NCBI GenBank assembly: GCA_000708835.1
Contig: DF237290.1
Span: 35,702-99,701, forward strand
From: Klebsormidium nitens
Taxonomy: Eukaryota; Streptophyta; Klebsormidiophyceae; Klebsormidiales; Klebsormidiaceae
DNA: 64,000 bases
Reading direction: 5' to 3'
A program made the position numbers and the translations under genes. Every line of letters begins with the position of its first letter. Position 1 is the stretch's first letter. The notes under the pieces are model-generated. The model was not told the origin of the DNA. It was given only the letters and a program-made list of their open reading frames with translations, and did not search any database. Shown piece by piece: positions 1-11,414 of this stretch.

Positions 1-225
1 TTCGCGCGGGCCTGCGTAAGCGGGAGAGATTTCCACTTTACTAATTGGGAACTGAGCCGAAACAAGTTACTAGCTGTACGTGAACGAATCGTGCAGGGAG
101 CGAGCATTAGCGCGGGCCTGCGAAGGAGAAAAGTGATATTCACTTCGCCTTTGAGGAATTGAGCCGACACAGTTTTTCAGTTTTCACGAACGAACCGTGC
201 AGGGGACTGACGGGGTTTAGCGGGA
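1..225. repeat. Tandem duplication of the last AUX/LAX acceptor region
   Basis: Two diverged units of about 106 bp. On the minus strand each ends in a pyrimidine-containing acceptor followed by GCCCGCGC: the true acceptor is used at position 11, and a copy acceptor sits just before position 117. Both units share blocks such as CGTGCAGGG and the CTGCACGATTCGTTC-type block. The copy would read ARANARSL and reach a stop 15 codons after the acceptor. Confidence 0.7.
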
Positions 226-3200
226 GTGTGAGCGTCTCGCAAAGCTTGGTAACCAGCGCTGGTTTCTGGAGTTTCGAGTTGGCGGGGTTTCTCACACGTC
301 CGATAAATGATTAGTCATAGGGCGACGGGCAGCAGTGAATCGCGAAAGTCGTCGTCATCTTAGGATGAACCGAAATTAATCTAACCAGAGAAAGGAATCC
401 CGCAATACCCAAATGGCTTCTCTCACCTCGCACGTCCAAAAGATGATCAGCTAGAGGGCGACGGGTGGCAGATAAACCGCGACAGCTGTCGTCACCGCTC
501 CACTATACGTAAATGCTCCACCATACGTAAAGTCAACAAAGGTTGTTTAGACCAAAGAGGAGAAAGGAGACCCGCGAATTCTGGAAGGCTTCCCTCACCT
601 CAGACGTCCGAAAGGTGATCCAATGGAGGGCGACGGGCAGCAAATAAGTCGCGAAAGTCGTCGTGAGCGCTCCCAAGATGGAGTTGATTGGTCCGAAGAA
701 GGGGAAGGCCACAGCCAAGAACCAGATCACGAGCACGACGGGGATGCGCGAGCTGACGCGCACGATGTAGCTCGCTTGGTGCGTGCCCAGAAGCTTTTCC
801 CACAGGAAGTACAGGGGGGTCACGAACAGCCCGAAAGCGACCCCCTGGAACGAGAAACGGGCATGAAAAGATCAGACTGGTTAACAGTGGGAGAATCTTT
901 GAATTGATTGGTCAGACAAGACAATCATCGAGCGGTTAGCAAGAGTTCGACGGTGGAAGACGGTAATTTTCAGCCTCTTGCAAGTTTTCCCCACAACTTG
1001 GGGTCAACGCGTTCTTGTTTTACAAAACCAGTGCCTGCAAAGGCGTCTCACATTCAAGTGACTGCTAAAATAAAACATTCGCTTTAAGCATCCTTTGCAT
1101 CCGAACCTCCTTGCTACAGAGCTGGGAAGAAACGGAGGTAATGCTATTGCGACTCAAGGAATCCTTAAGGAACTTTGCGTCTTCACCTGATGCAGGACCA
1201 TCAGAATGATTCCGACGTTCCGCTGGGGGCTGGGCGGAAGCACCCCGAACGCGTTGCTCTTCTTCAAGACCTGGTCGCCGTACGCCCAGTAGACGGACAC
1301 CGAGTTGGGGACGGTCAGTGTGAATACGTACGCGACCGCTGTCACGTACGTCAGCGGGTACTTGCGGGGGTGCCACATGGCGTGCAGGATCTCGCTGCAG
1401 TAAGTGTGAGTATGTAAGTAGGGGTCTACCGGAAGAACTGGGTATTGAAGGCAAAGCGAGCGTCTGTCGGTGGGTTTGCGCGAATGCAATATAGCGTGCA
1501 GGATTGCCTGCCATGATTGCTAGCCAGATTTGTGTAATGTTTTGGTTTTGCAAAGATAAGGAGAAAGAGACGACTCTAGCGTCGTACAACTGCTCCATTG
1601 AAGTTGCGTGTTTACTTTTGCTGGTGGTGCTTTTGGAGATAGGCTTTTGTGCCGGAGACGGAGCGGTACCATCGTAAGGAGGGACTTCGTTGTGAATCCG
1701 TGCCTTGTGGACATATGAAGAAGACAAATGAGCTGTGGAACAAGCTCGCCGACACCCTGTAATCTGCCATGTATGTTGTCTGTGCAGCTCGTGAGTTGTT
1801 ACGTGTCACATAAAGACAATTGCCAACAGTGGCGCAACCAAGGAAAGTAACAGAGTCTAACAGGCAACACCATGGCGGCTCAATACTTGTGATACTGCTA
1901 ATTTGAGATGGGGGCAGAATCTCCTTTAATGGAGAGCTATGGACCCCTTCCACCCTCCAGAAATCAACACCAAGATGATTTCGGAAGGAGTTCATTTGTA
2001 GTCCACGCGAAATGGTTGAAGTTCAAGAACGTGGCGTCTCGTCGCAGATTTTTTTCACTTTGGATTTGAAAGCTTATCCAGAAGGCATAACAGGATCGAC
2101 AACTCTCGTTAAAAATCTCGGGTCTCAAAGGTTCAAACTCAGCCGAGAACCACAACCCAGGGTCTGTTTCCGAACTTATAAGACTCGAGACCAGCTTGTA
2201 GCAATCCGTTTTTCGAAAGCATTCAAAATCTTTCAAGAGCAACAAGCAAAGCATTGGTTCGACTTGAGCACCCCTCACATGGTGATTGAATGCCCTCCAT
2301 ACGCGAACAGAACCGTCGTCAGCCCGCTGAAGAATGACGTAATGTCGTGAGGCCCCCGGTGCTTCACCCCGGGCGCCTGCCCCACGTGGAGGCTCTCCCC
2401 GACCATAAGCCAGGAGGTATAAGTGGTCGCCACCAAACCCAAAAACGACCAAACCCGGTAGTTATGGAATGTGGGTAACAGCACGGTTAGCAGCGACATG
2501 CCCCCGAAGACGAGCGCCCACGAGCGCTTGGAGAGAACCGAGCTGAGGTAGTACATGTCGCTCGCGCACGCGATAATCTGGCAGGAGAAGAATTGAGTCA
2601 GTGGCTCTTTTGAGGACAAATTGGCACGTTGAAGACTTGAACCGCAGGAACAATTGAACCAGGTAGTTATGGACGTGTGTAAAGCAGGATTAGTAGCGAC
2701 ATCACCCGAAGACGGGCGCTCAGGAGCGCTTGGAAAGGACCGAGCTGAGGTAGTACATGTCGCTCGCGCACGCGATGATCTGGCACGGGGGGAAAACCTG
2801 GTTAGTGGCTGGGTGAAAGATGACCTGGCAAGCTGGCCAAAAACCAATGACAACTAAAAGCTGATTGCAAACTTGGTCAGGAGCCCACATGGGCAAAGAA
2901 TTTGGAAGGATGTTCTTCTTGCCGGCTGATTAACGTGCACAACACCCAAGCACCATCAAATCCCTTCTCCTGGTCGACAACTCGCTCCTTTCTCTGACGT
3001 GTCCTCCTCTACGTTTTCCTCTCGCGTATCGCGGGAAATCAATCAGAGTCTCGCCAACTATTTTTGGGACTGTCTTGCCGACTCGAATGTGACTTATGCC
3101 TCCCCTCGTTTCAGGGGGGCTCAGCGGCCCCTTACCTGCACCACGGTGAGCCCCCCAAGCGAGAGCAGATTGAAGACAACAACCGCCCAGCGCGCCCAGG

Positions 3201-5416
3201 GCCCCACGAGGGATCCCGCAATCTCGTGATACTGGATCACGTGGCCCTGGAACGCCTTGGGGCCGCGCGCGCGCTCGCCGCGCACCCGGTGCTCCGCGTA
3301 CAGGGCTGCAGGTGGCGTCAAGGTGAAGTCAGAAGGGCGTCATGGTATGGATTGACGGGGTCATTCGGCAGACTACGGGTTGAACAGATTCAAAGAACAA
3401 CGTACGGGGCGGTTCATTACCTCTCGCATTGAAAAGAAGGCAAAGAACGAGTCTGCGAATTTGTTTGAGTGGTCAAGTCTCGTCGGGGCCTCACTGGTTG
3501 CCACAACTTTCCTAACCTACACTATTTTAGTTACTTAACAAGTCAGACAACAAACTCATCCGAGTAAGGACCGATCAACCGACCAAGGACCGCTTCGACA
3601 GAACTTGGACACAACTGAACCCAAACAATGCTTAGCCCAATCGACCGTGTTTTTTGAGGCGTCTTTCAGGTGATGAGCACTCAAGATTGGCTGGATCAGA
3701 ACGGATTCGAATGCCCCTAAAAGCAGAACATCGAACTCAAAGAGATTCTTCCCTGGAAATCATCACCAAGGCTAGTCTTATATTCCGTACCTGAAAGAAG
3801 GTACGCTGTCCAGCAGCCGAGGGCGGCAAAGGCGAACTGAGTGACGAGACCCAGTGCGAAACCCATTTGAGCCATCGCGGTGGGAAGGGTCAGAATGACC
3901 TGCCCCACCTGCGGAGGAGGAGCGGGGGTCCAATCAGAAAAGACCTGAGCGAGCTTTGAAAAGGCCTGGACACTCAGCTTTTCGAGGCATTCCAAAGGAT
4001 TACTGCCCCACTTGAGGGTGACAGTCTAGGAGAGCAATGGGGCCTGACGAAAAAGACGAGGGATCGTATGAGATGATCTCCTTTCCTTTCCTGAATTAAC
4101 TAGAGGAGGACGTCTGACATCAGGCGACTGCATGCTTGTGACAAAACTTCGAATGCCATTTCCTTGACCCACTCCGCGCTTTAGGTTACTCTCCAGGTGC
4201 TCTATCGAATGAAAACAACCGGGAATGCAGGCAATAATCTAGCAGGGAGTTCATCTGATCAAAATGCGAATTCCAGTTAGTAGCGACCGGAATGGCATCG
4301 CCTGGTCGTAAATCGAGGCAAATATATACTTTGTTTTTGGGAACTTACTTTTGCAGGTAATACTGGAGTTGAGCTTCTGTGGCAATCTTTGGAAGCTGAT
4401 CTCTGATTGAGCTTTCGTATCAAATTCCCGTTGAGCAGGACTCGTGCCCGGCTCAGTCAAAAGACAGTCTCTATACGCACAAAGCGCAGGAGCAGAAGCA
4501 GAAACTTGGATAAAGAAAGACAACAACACACACGAGATCCTGTCAAAGTTAGAAATCTGCCTTTACGTGCCGCTCTGACTTCTTGCACACCATATAAACC
4601 TGCGCATATGAAGGCCGAATCGCAAACTTCTTCAGAGTCAGTGACCATCAATGAATGCAGACTTCAAACCACATTCAGCAACACACAGTAAGCTCATACC
4701 AAAAGGAGGTCATATGAGAAGACTTCTCAGGTAAAGCGATATCTACCTGGGCGGAGGCAGCGTTCAGCCAGGCGTCATACTTGGATCCCCCTCGCCAGAT
4801 CAATTTCTGCACCCACTCAGAGAACCCGCTGCCATGGCTCCCGTCTTCGTAATGATAGCTGTCCTCGTAAGTGCCTGGGTACAAATAGGGCCAGAAACAT
4901 TGTTACGGACATTCTGTGCGAGAGGATTTGGGTGAGAGAATCTGGGTGAGAGGACTTAGCACAAGCCTCCTCATATGGAATCGCATGTTGAGGGAATGAT
5001 TCAATCCATTTCGGAAATTGGCGCCAATGAGATAGTCTCGCAGACGGTTACGAAGGTCTGGTGCAAACGCAGGGATCGCAACGAAGACGTGTCCTCAAAA
5101 GACAGAGCTCTGTTGAGAACGGAAATGGAAACGACGCAGACGGCGTTGACCTCGGTCAAGACACGGACTCGCTCTCTTGTCCTCATTAGCCGCCACTTTG
5201 ACAATCAAACGAACAAATGTTTTTTCCAGAAACGATGTTGGCTCAACGAAGGTCATCTTAAAATATTTTCACTCTGCTTCGCTTTCATATCCCCTCACAG
5301 AACCTTTGCAACCCACCTTGCGTGTTGTCGTGGGAGGTCCCATCTTTCGCCTCTCCTTTGACGACCGGTTCGCTGACGTGGGCAACCGGGGCCGCGTCGC
5401 CCACGTGGGGCGCCAT
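1..5416 (-). CDS. AUX1/LAX-like: AUX/LAX auxin influx carrier (partial, C-terminus beyond window)
   Basis: Predicted plasma-membrane proton/auxin symporter of the amino acid/auxin permease family. Exons in transcript order: 5317-5416, 4747-4874, 3791-3908, 3136-3305, 2279-2577, 1187-1394, 599-844, and the first 11 bases of a last exon at 1-11. Phases agree throughout (423 codons before the last exon). The start ATG (5416-5414) opens a short hydrophilic N-terminus. Family landmarks seen: SKYDAWLNAASAQ, VILTLPTAMAQMG, WTAYLLSALYAEHR, QIIACASDMYY, FHNYRVWSFLGL, YGGHSIT-IEILHAMWHPRKY, VYWAYGD, TPLYFLWEKLLG and FPFFGPINS, all in the AUX1 order with about ten hydrophobic segments. About 55-60 residues are missing off the left edge. 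The introns carry several decayed copies of exon edges (listed separately). Identity is very likely; transport direction and substrate are inferred from the family. Confidence 0.93.
288..690 (-). repeat. Three copies of the AUX/LAX exon-7 3' end with its splice donor
   Basis: The real exon ends at 599 (...HWITFRTSE then GTGAGG). Two further copies of the last ~70 bp of the exon lie downstream in the intron. The one ending near 427 keeps the reading frame and a GTGAG donor but has TAG in place of the His codon. The one ending near 294 has a 1-base deletion, a stop and a disrupted donor. Between them is a short direct repeat built on CTCCAC-ATACGTAAA (about 499-530). Confidence 0.8.
1380..1520 (-). 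repeat. Acceptor-edge copy upstream of AUX/LAX exon 6
   Basis: The true exon starts at 1394 (CGAGATCCTGCACGCC). About 113 bp upstream in the intron, after another AG at 1509-1508, lies GCAATCCTGCACGCTAT, matching roughly 25 of 33 bases around the acceptor. The copy is partly decayed. Confidence 0.55.
2456..2790 (-). repeat. Duplicated AUX/LAX exon 5 start with a decayed copy
   Basis: The first ~120 bp of exon 5 (true start 2577, QIIACASDMYYLSSVLSKRS) is repeated upstream in the intron at about 2654-2779. The copy keeps an AG acceptor and the first 20 codons almost intact, then has TGA in place of the Trp codon, a 1-base deletion and further stops. Copies are about 202 bp apart. It is best read as a pseudo-exon left by tandem duplication. 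Confidence 0.85.
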
Positions 5417-7631
5417 ACCTAGTTGCTGAATGCGTAATCCTCGCTTCAAAGTGAAATGCAGGAACAGACTTCTACGCTCGCAATAGGCGGACGGTCACCT
5501 CCAGGGCGGACTGGGGTGCACAGGCTGAGCTTAAACCGGCGGCTCTTAGACGGGGAAGAACGGACCAAAGCGCCCAAAGCCCAGGCGCTAATCAAGCGCC
5601 TGGGTGAGCGGAGTGCAAAGCTGGTTTGCAGAGAGTGGCGGCTAGGGGATCAGATGTGAGTGTTTGAAGCTGCTAGTGGCATCACGACTTCCTTGTCCTG
5701 CATTCTTGACACCAACTGGACGTGCATCAAGCAGCGCAGGCAGCTCCGTTTAGGTTCCAGTGTCAATGAGAGCTGTTTTGCCACTGAAATCGACCAACAC
5801 ACAATATGTACTCCAATTTCACTGGTCTATTAGAAGCACCTACGAGTGCGAATGCTCGCCTTTCAATCAACTTTTGAGGAAAGGCAATGTAAAAGCTTTT
5901 ACTTATTCCCGTAAGAAACTTTGTGATTCCGCAGTACCATTGTTTGATAGCCTACTGAAAGAACAAAGGCCTAACTCCAAAAATTGTAAGCCGTCAAGGA
6001 TTGAGTGGCTGCTGCCGGTACCCTTTTTGAGCTTTCCGGTGCAACCCAGAGCCTGTGGTCCAGGGTCCCGTCCTTTCCCATGTCCACATGCATTGAACCG
6101 TCAATACTTCCGCAGATCGCACGACCAATCTGCAGTGCCAAGACGATTGCGTCCCTAGGTCGGAGACCTGGTTGCAGCGTAGCATGTAATACGGAAAATG
6201 CTGCTCCGTCTGAGACCACAGGTGCTTCTGCAAGGGAAGCTTATAATCTCTGTCATTTGCCTGAACCTATGTCAAATTCTGACGTGTTCAGGTCAGGATG
6301 TGTCAGAAACTGATACGCCGTCCTTCAACGTTTGGAGGCGTTTACAGTGCTCGCATGCGGCAGGTAGAGTCTGCTTCAAAATTCGCTGGCGCTGATGCAA
6401 TGTCTCAAGCTTTACTACCGGCAGCCAGCAGATCGATTATATGGGTAGGCAGCCGGACTAGCTAGGACTACAACTCTACGGTATTTGATTCTCAGTACGC
6501 ATGTTTTGCCAGCCAGACAAGAATCCCGGTTCATTGCACACATGCAGCAGCAGCCTGTGATCATGAGCTGACAACTGCATGATGATGTCTCCATCTCATT
6601 CTGGGTCCTGATCACCACTGCAGCAGTGGCAGGAATGCACGGCCGCCGACTGGAACTTAGCTCAGCAAGTCGTGACTCAGCGCACTGTGCCCTTCTTAGC
6701 TCCGGCAGCGACTGTTGCGGCCACGTACCCTAGCAGCTTATAGGATGTACTCAGACTAAGCAGACGTGGATCTTCGTTCATGCATTTTAGGGGTTTGCGT
6801 TTTGACATGCAGGGTTCTTGACTGGATTTCTACTGCAGCCCAGGTTCTTGGTACCGACTGCTCGCGTATCCCGCTGAGTAACTTTCGAACGCAGTTCCGA
6901 CCAATCAGAGCCGTCTGCTAAACCTCCGTACGACTTCCGCAACCTGTCGGCGACACGTGGACCCCGTCACGACGGCGCGTCTGACAGGTTCGGCGAACTT
7001 GAATGGCGCAGCGCCCAGCGTATGTAGCGTCCTGCGGAGCTGAGCTTGTCAAAAGAAAATGGAAGCTACGTATATTGCCCTATAATACCTAGATCATGTG
7101 ATCAATCAATGCAGCTATTCATGAAGACTCTCTACCTCGTAAGCATAACGAAGCTCATGAGTCGCTTAGGGATCACTTCTGAGAAAGCGCGGCGGCGGGC
7201 AGTACTTCCGCTTGATGGGATTGAATTTTGCGGACAAGCGCGTCTTACTTGACTTATAAAGGACAATATTGTAAGACTGGGCAGTTGTGCTCTTAGCGCT
7301 TTGAAGAACCTAATATAAAGGCGTCCAGCTGCTACATTTGATCACCAAGTGGTACTCCGAGGTCGCAACCACGTCCGCCTGTCCCGCTTAAAGCCAACCT
7401 TCTCCCATTTCTGAGGAGGATTTGTATCTTTGCGATCCAATGCAGGTTCTCTCCCAAGCAAGTGCCCAGCCACACGGCTGGCACCCGGCCTTAGCCAAGC
7501 CAGTTCCAGAAAAGAGCAGCCAGCTTTTCCAAAACTGCACAGCAAAGCTGGGGCTTCCGGAGTCTCGTACTTTCAAGCCCCTTCCTCTCCAGCCCACCAA
7601 CTTTCCGTTCAGCTCACGAGAAGCAACGAAA
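5417..7631. other. Intergenic region between divergent AUX/LAX and dioxygenase genes
   Basis: About 2.2 kb with only short open frames in all frames, none with recognisable family motifs or convincing splice structure. It must hold the promoters and 5' untranslated regions of the two flanking divergent genes. I see no RNA gene or mobile element here. Confidence 0.6.
7314..7320 (+). promoter_or_regulatory. TATA-like box upstream of the dioxygenase gene
   Basis: TATAAAG in the context CCTAATATAAAGGCGTCC, about 315 bp before the chosen ATG. A second TATAAAGG lies near 7254. If either is used, the 5' leader would be roughly 280-350 nt and would include the in-frame upstream ATGs near 7422 and 7440. 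Confidence 0.35.
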
Positions 7632-10600
7632 ATGCCGGGCGTTGTACGCGCCAGTCAGGGCGTCATTTCCAGCGAAGTCGACCGTCTCCAAGACCAAGTC
7701 AAGAAGCAGATCCTGACGGCTACCCAGCTCGCAGAGCTACCTGCAAAGCCCACCGCCGCTGTGGGCGCTTCAGAATTGGAGCGCGCCTTTGAGATTCATG
7801 ACGAGCAGTATCTGAAGCCGGTTGAGGGGCCGTCGGTCTGGTACGGGCGCGATTTCAGTGACAAGGAGTCGGAGTGGGTGCACGTGCTGACGTCGGACGA
7901 GGTCGCGGAGATCGAGGCGGCCATCGCGGGCGTGCGCGCGAGCGGGAAGCAGACCAAGGTATGAACGACACAGGAAGGTTTGGCTGCTAACCACGTTTGA
8001 TACCCAGAAGTTAATGCGGTTCTTTGACCAATAACCCCGTTATAGCCATGCTAAAAGCGTGGTTATTGCTTGAGTCCGATTATCAGACATTCAACCGACT
8101 AAAGTTAACCTCCAAAAATCCCTGTGCGACTGCAGAGAAACTACGCTTTTTGTATTCTTAGTTGTTATCAGACTTCGCAGACAGGGACAGTCACCCACTT
8201 GTTTTTGTTGCTTTGATGAGCTTACCAAAAGCTTGAAGAAGAGTCACTGGCTAGCTGAAATGGGCGACCCCACAGGTTTTGCCTGCCCGATGCTTCAAGG
8301 ATTTGTTGAACGTAGCTGGCGCAGTCAGGGATGAGAGACGTCCACTGAATGGAGACCACTTGTGAGATGTTGTGCTTTGGCAAAGGCACTCATATGAACC
8401 AGAATGCTTTCCACGTCTTACAAAGCGGCGACACAAGATTGGCGGCTTGTACAATGCCCGCCTGATACTCTTTCGTTCCTTTTCTACTGCGTTGCCGTTC
8501 TCCCTAGGGTAGGGTCGAAGAACGCGGCTTTATTGTCAGGCAAATAAGGGCCCTTCATGCCAATATCCACAGCTGCCCATGTTTGGCGGTCCTTCATCCG
8601 CAAAGCTGATGAATGCTTTTCAGGCCCGTCCTTCGCTGCAAACCTCGAAAATATCCCCGTCTCTGCGCCAACGGTTGCTTTGGAGAAGCCTCAGACGAGT
8701 TCGTGCTCCTGGAAGGGACACCGCTCACTCTGAGTATCTGAACGGAGCAAGGCATCTGCAAACAAACAGGCTTCCATACAAATGATCTTTGATTGACGCA
8801 CCGGCCTTTTTGTCATTCAGGATGTCACCCAAGCTGACTTTCCTTTGCCAAATCTCGGCCCCCGACTGCTGTCAATCCGAGACGAGCTTGTGACGGGCCG
8901 TGGATTCTACCTGCTAAAGGGTCTGCCTGTCAAAAGGTGGTCCCGGGAAGAGACGATCCTAGCGTACTTCGGACTGGGGACGTACTGGGGCCGCGCGGTG
9001 TCTCAAAACGGAAAGGGGCACCTGATTGGGCACGTGAAGGTGGGGCGTTTGAGAAGCTGTCTGAAGACAGGAGTCTTGTGGATCTGGATTCGACCATGAG
9101 TATTAAAGCCGTTTAACGAAGTCGCTTCGGAGATTCGCGCGCAGAAACGTCAATACGCCAGATAATGCCTGTCAGGTCACAAGGAAACCAGATTTTCCTG
9201 AGGTCTGCTAAGACGGAAGCCTTGCCGTTCCTTTGTAGATTGAAACATCCTACAAGCTGGTCGAGATTAACGTGCTGCAAAGCGCTGTCGCAACTTTAAC
9301 GTAGAACAGCAATTGTCAAGCTGGAGACGACTGTGATCCCGCCTTCCCTGAACCAGGGCCGGCACTCACGTCCCCGTTTGTCCTCTCACCCAACTTGAGC
9401 CTCGCATCTTGTCAACAAACGGGCATTTCTGGTCACAGATAAGAGGCCTCTGGCTTACAGCGCGAGCCAGACACCGAACGTTCGTTTGCTTTGCAGGACC
9501 TCGGAACGGACCCCACAAACATCGTGAACAGGGTCTACACTCACCACGGGCCGCAACCCTGGCACTGCGACTCGGCAGACCTCGTAGGTAAGCGTGACGG
9601 AATCTTGACGTAGCTTTGAAGTCCGACAGATTTCTCAGACTTGGTAAGACGAACAGTTGACGTCCTCTGTTCATCCATCACGGGTTTTACACGCCTTCTT
9701 TTTATGGACGTTCGAGATATGTTGGCCGACCTCTAGGCTTGCTTAATTAGCTTCTGCTTCTGGAAGACTGGAATCTATCTCAAAATTCTCCCTGTCGCTG
9801 TCCGGTGCTGCCACGACTGGATGATCCCCCATAAAGGCACTCGGCTGACGTCTCCCGGTTCCTACCCCCCAGGTCTTCTATGCCTGCAAGTGGCTAAGGA
9901 GGGCGGCCTGAGTAGCTGGGCCAGTTCACACACGGTCTACAACGAGCTGCTCCGGTCGCGGCCGGACTTGGTGAGAATATTCTCGCAGCCGTGGTTCATC
10001 GACAGAAAGAACGAGGTGCCCGCCGGGAAGAAGCCCTACTACGTCATGCCAGTCTTCAACTACTACCAGGTAGGGGCGCATTCGCTATCATCCCAATCGT
10101 TTCTCCTCTTCGAATGAGCATGGCGCGGAGGGAGGTCGAAAGACTTCGACGGGCATGGTCCCAAGGAGACTTTGTCGGACGATGCTTTGGGAAGTTGCAA
10201 TAGATTGTTGTACATGTTCGCATTGGGCGTTTCAGCAAAGGGCAGCAGGAATTCGCATTGATCGTGCTTCCGAATCCGCATGAGGTCGTCCAAAACGGAC
10301 TCCTCATCCGCAGTTCCGTAAGAATTCCCACTACGAGAAGAACTCTAACCACGCGGTTGTTGAATTGGTTGAAAATGAAACCCGTTCCTTGCGTGCAGGG
10401 CCGCCCTAAAGTCCGCTTTTAGCAGTGCTAAACCTACAACAACCGTACAACCACCGAAGAGAACTCACCTTGCGTGCAGGGCCGTCTGACGATCCACTAC
10501 GAGAACAGCTTCTTCCAGGCCGCGCAGCGCCATCCGGGCGTTCCCCCGCTTAGCGCCGAGCGCCTGGAGGCGATCGCAGAGTTTGACCGGGTCGCCGGAA

Positions 10601-11414
10601 GCAGCCCGGTAAGGCTGGATTACTGGCTGGAAGTGGGCGACCTGCAGCTGCTCAACAACCACCAGACGGTGCACATGAGGACCGGCTACACGGACTGGGG
10701 GGTGAGCCCTTAACCCGGTCGGTTTCATTGGAGAAACTTGTCTGCGTTTTGTGTTGTGTCCGGGCCGTTTAAGATGGAGTTGCCAAAAGTGGATCGCACT
10801 GTCGAGGTTTTCAGTTGCAAACCACGGTGTTTTGAAGGGCTTCGTTAGAGGGCCGTGATCTGGGCGATCCGATCAATAACTCCAGATTGCAGTGTGACTT
10901 TCGTCGCAAACCCAGGTGGTTCTCAGGCGGGATTCAGGAGAAAGGGTGATGGGCTGGGTGGGCAAAAGGCCTTTTGTAATCAAAATGTCGTTTCATGAGC
11001 CCCAGTTTTGCCACGTCCCAACCCATCTCATCTTGTCAATCTACTTGTGTTGACACAAACATCCCGGAAACCCTTTCAAGGTGGCCTCCGGCAGTGGACA
11101 TTCTCGTGTTCGAATAGCAATCCATCATTCGCTCGAAGACCAGATCGTCTCGTCATTCTTCCCGAACCCTCGATTCACACCACAGTCTCTTTTTGCAAGC
11201 CCGCCCCTTTTTCTGACACGTGTCCACCCTTGGGTAACGTCTGCAGCCGGGGCCCGACGAGAAGCGCCACCTGCTGCGCCTGTGGCTGTCGCCGCCCAAC
11301 GACCGTCCGATCCACCCTTTGTACGGCGAGCGATACGGGAGCACAGAAGTGGGAGCCAGAGGGGGAATCTGCGTGCCAGGGGCGGCTACGAAGATTTCTC
11401 TGGAAGCCGAGTAG
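7632..11414 (+). CDS. TauD/TfdA-family Fe(II)/2-oxoglutarate-dependent dioxygenase
   Basis: Exons: 7632-7958, 8821-9039, 9497-9587, 9873-10069, 10480-10701, 11247-11414; 1224 nt, 407 aa, all phases consistent. Predicted oxygenase that couples substrate hydroxylation to decarboxylation of 2-oxoglutarate. The metal triad is visible: H205-C-D207 (PWHCDSADL) and distal H343 (NNHQTVHMR), followed by an Arg-rich segment (R359HLLR) expected to bind 2-oxoglutarate. Other family blocks are DFPLPNLGPRLLSIRDEL, GRGFYLLKGLPV, YFGLGTYWG and EVPAGKKPYY. The substrate cannot be told. I chose ATG 7632 (AAAATGCC) because family similarity starts downstream; in-frame ATGs at 7422 and 7440 would add about 65-70 residues. 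Closest resemblance from memory is to bacterial and fungal TauD-like proteins, yet five introns make it a settled nuclear gene. Confidence 0.88.
10385..10500 (+). repeat. 81-bp spaced copy of dioxygenase exon-5 acceptor
   Basis: The true acceptor is CCTTGCGTGCAG ending at 10479, followed by GGCCGTCTG. An identical CCTTGCGTGCAGGGCCG lies 81 bp upstream with its AG ending at 10398. Using the upstream acceptor would give GRPKVRF then a stop. Confidence 0.75.

Noticed and set aside
4975-5361. 128-codon plus-strand open frame
   Set aside because: Overlaps AUX/LAX exon 1 in antisense and has no recognisable features.
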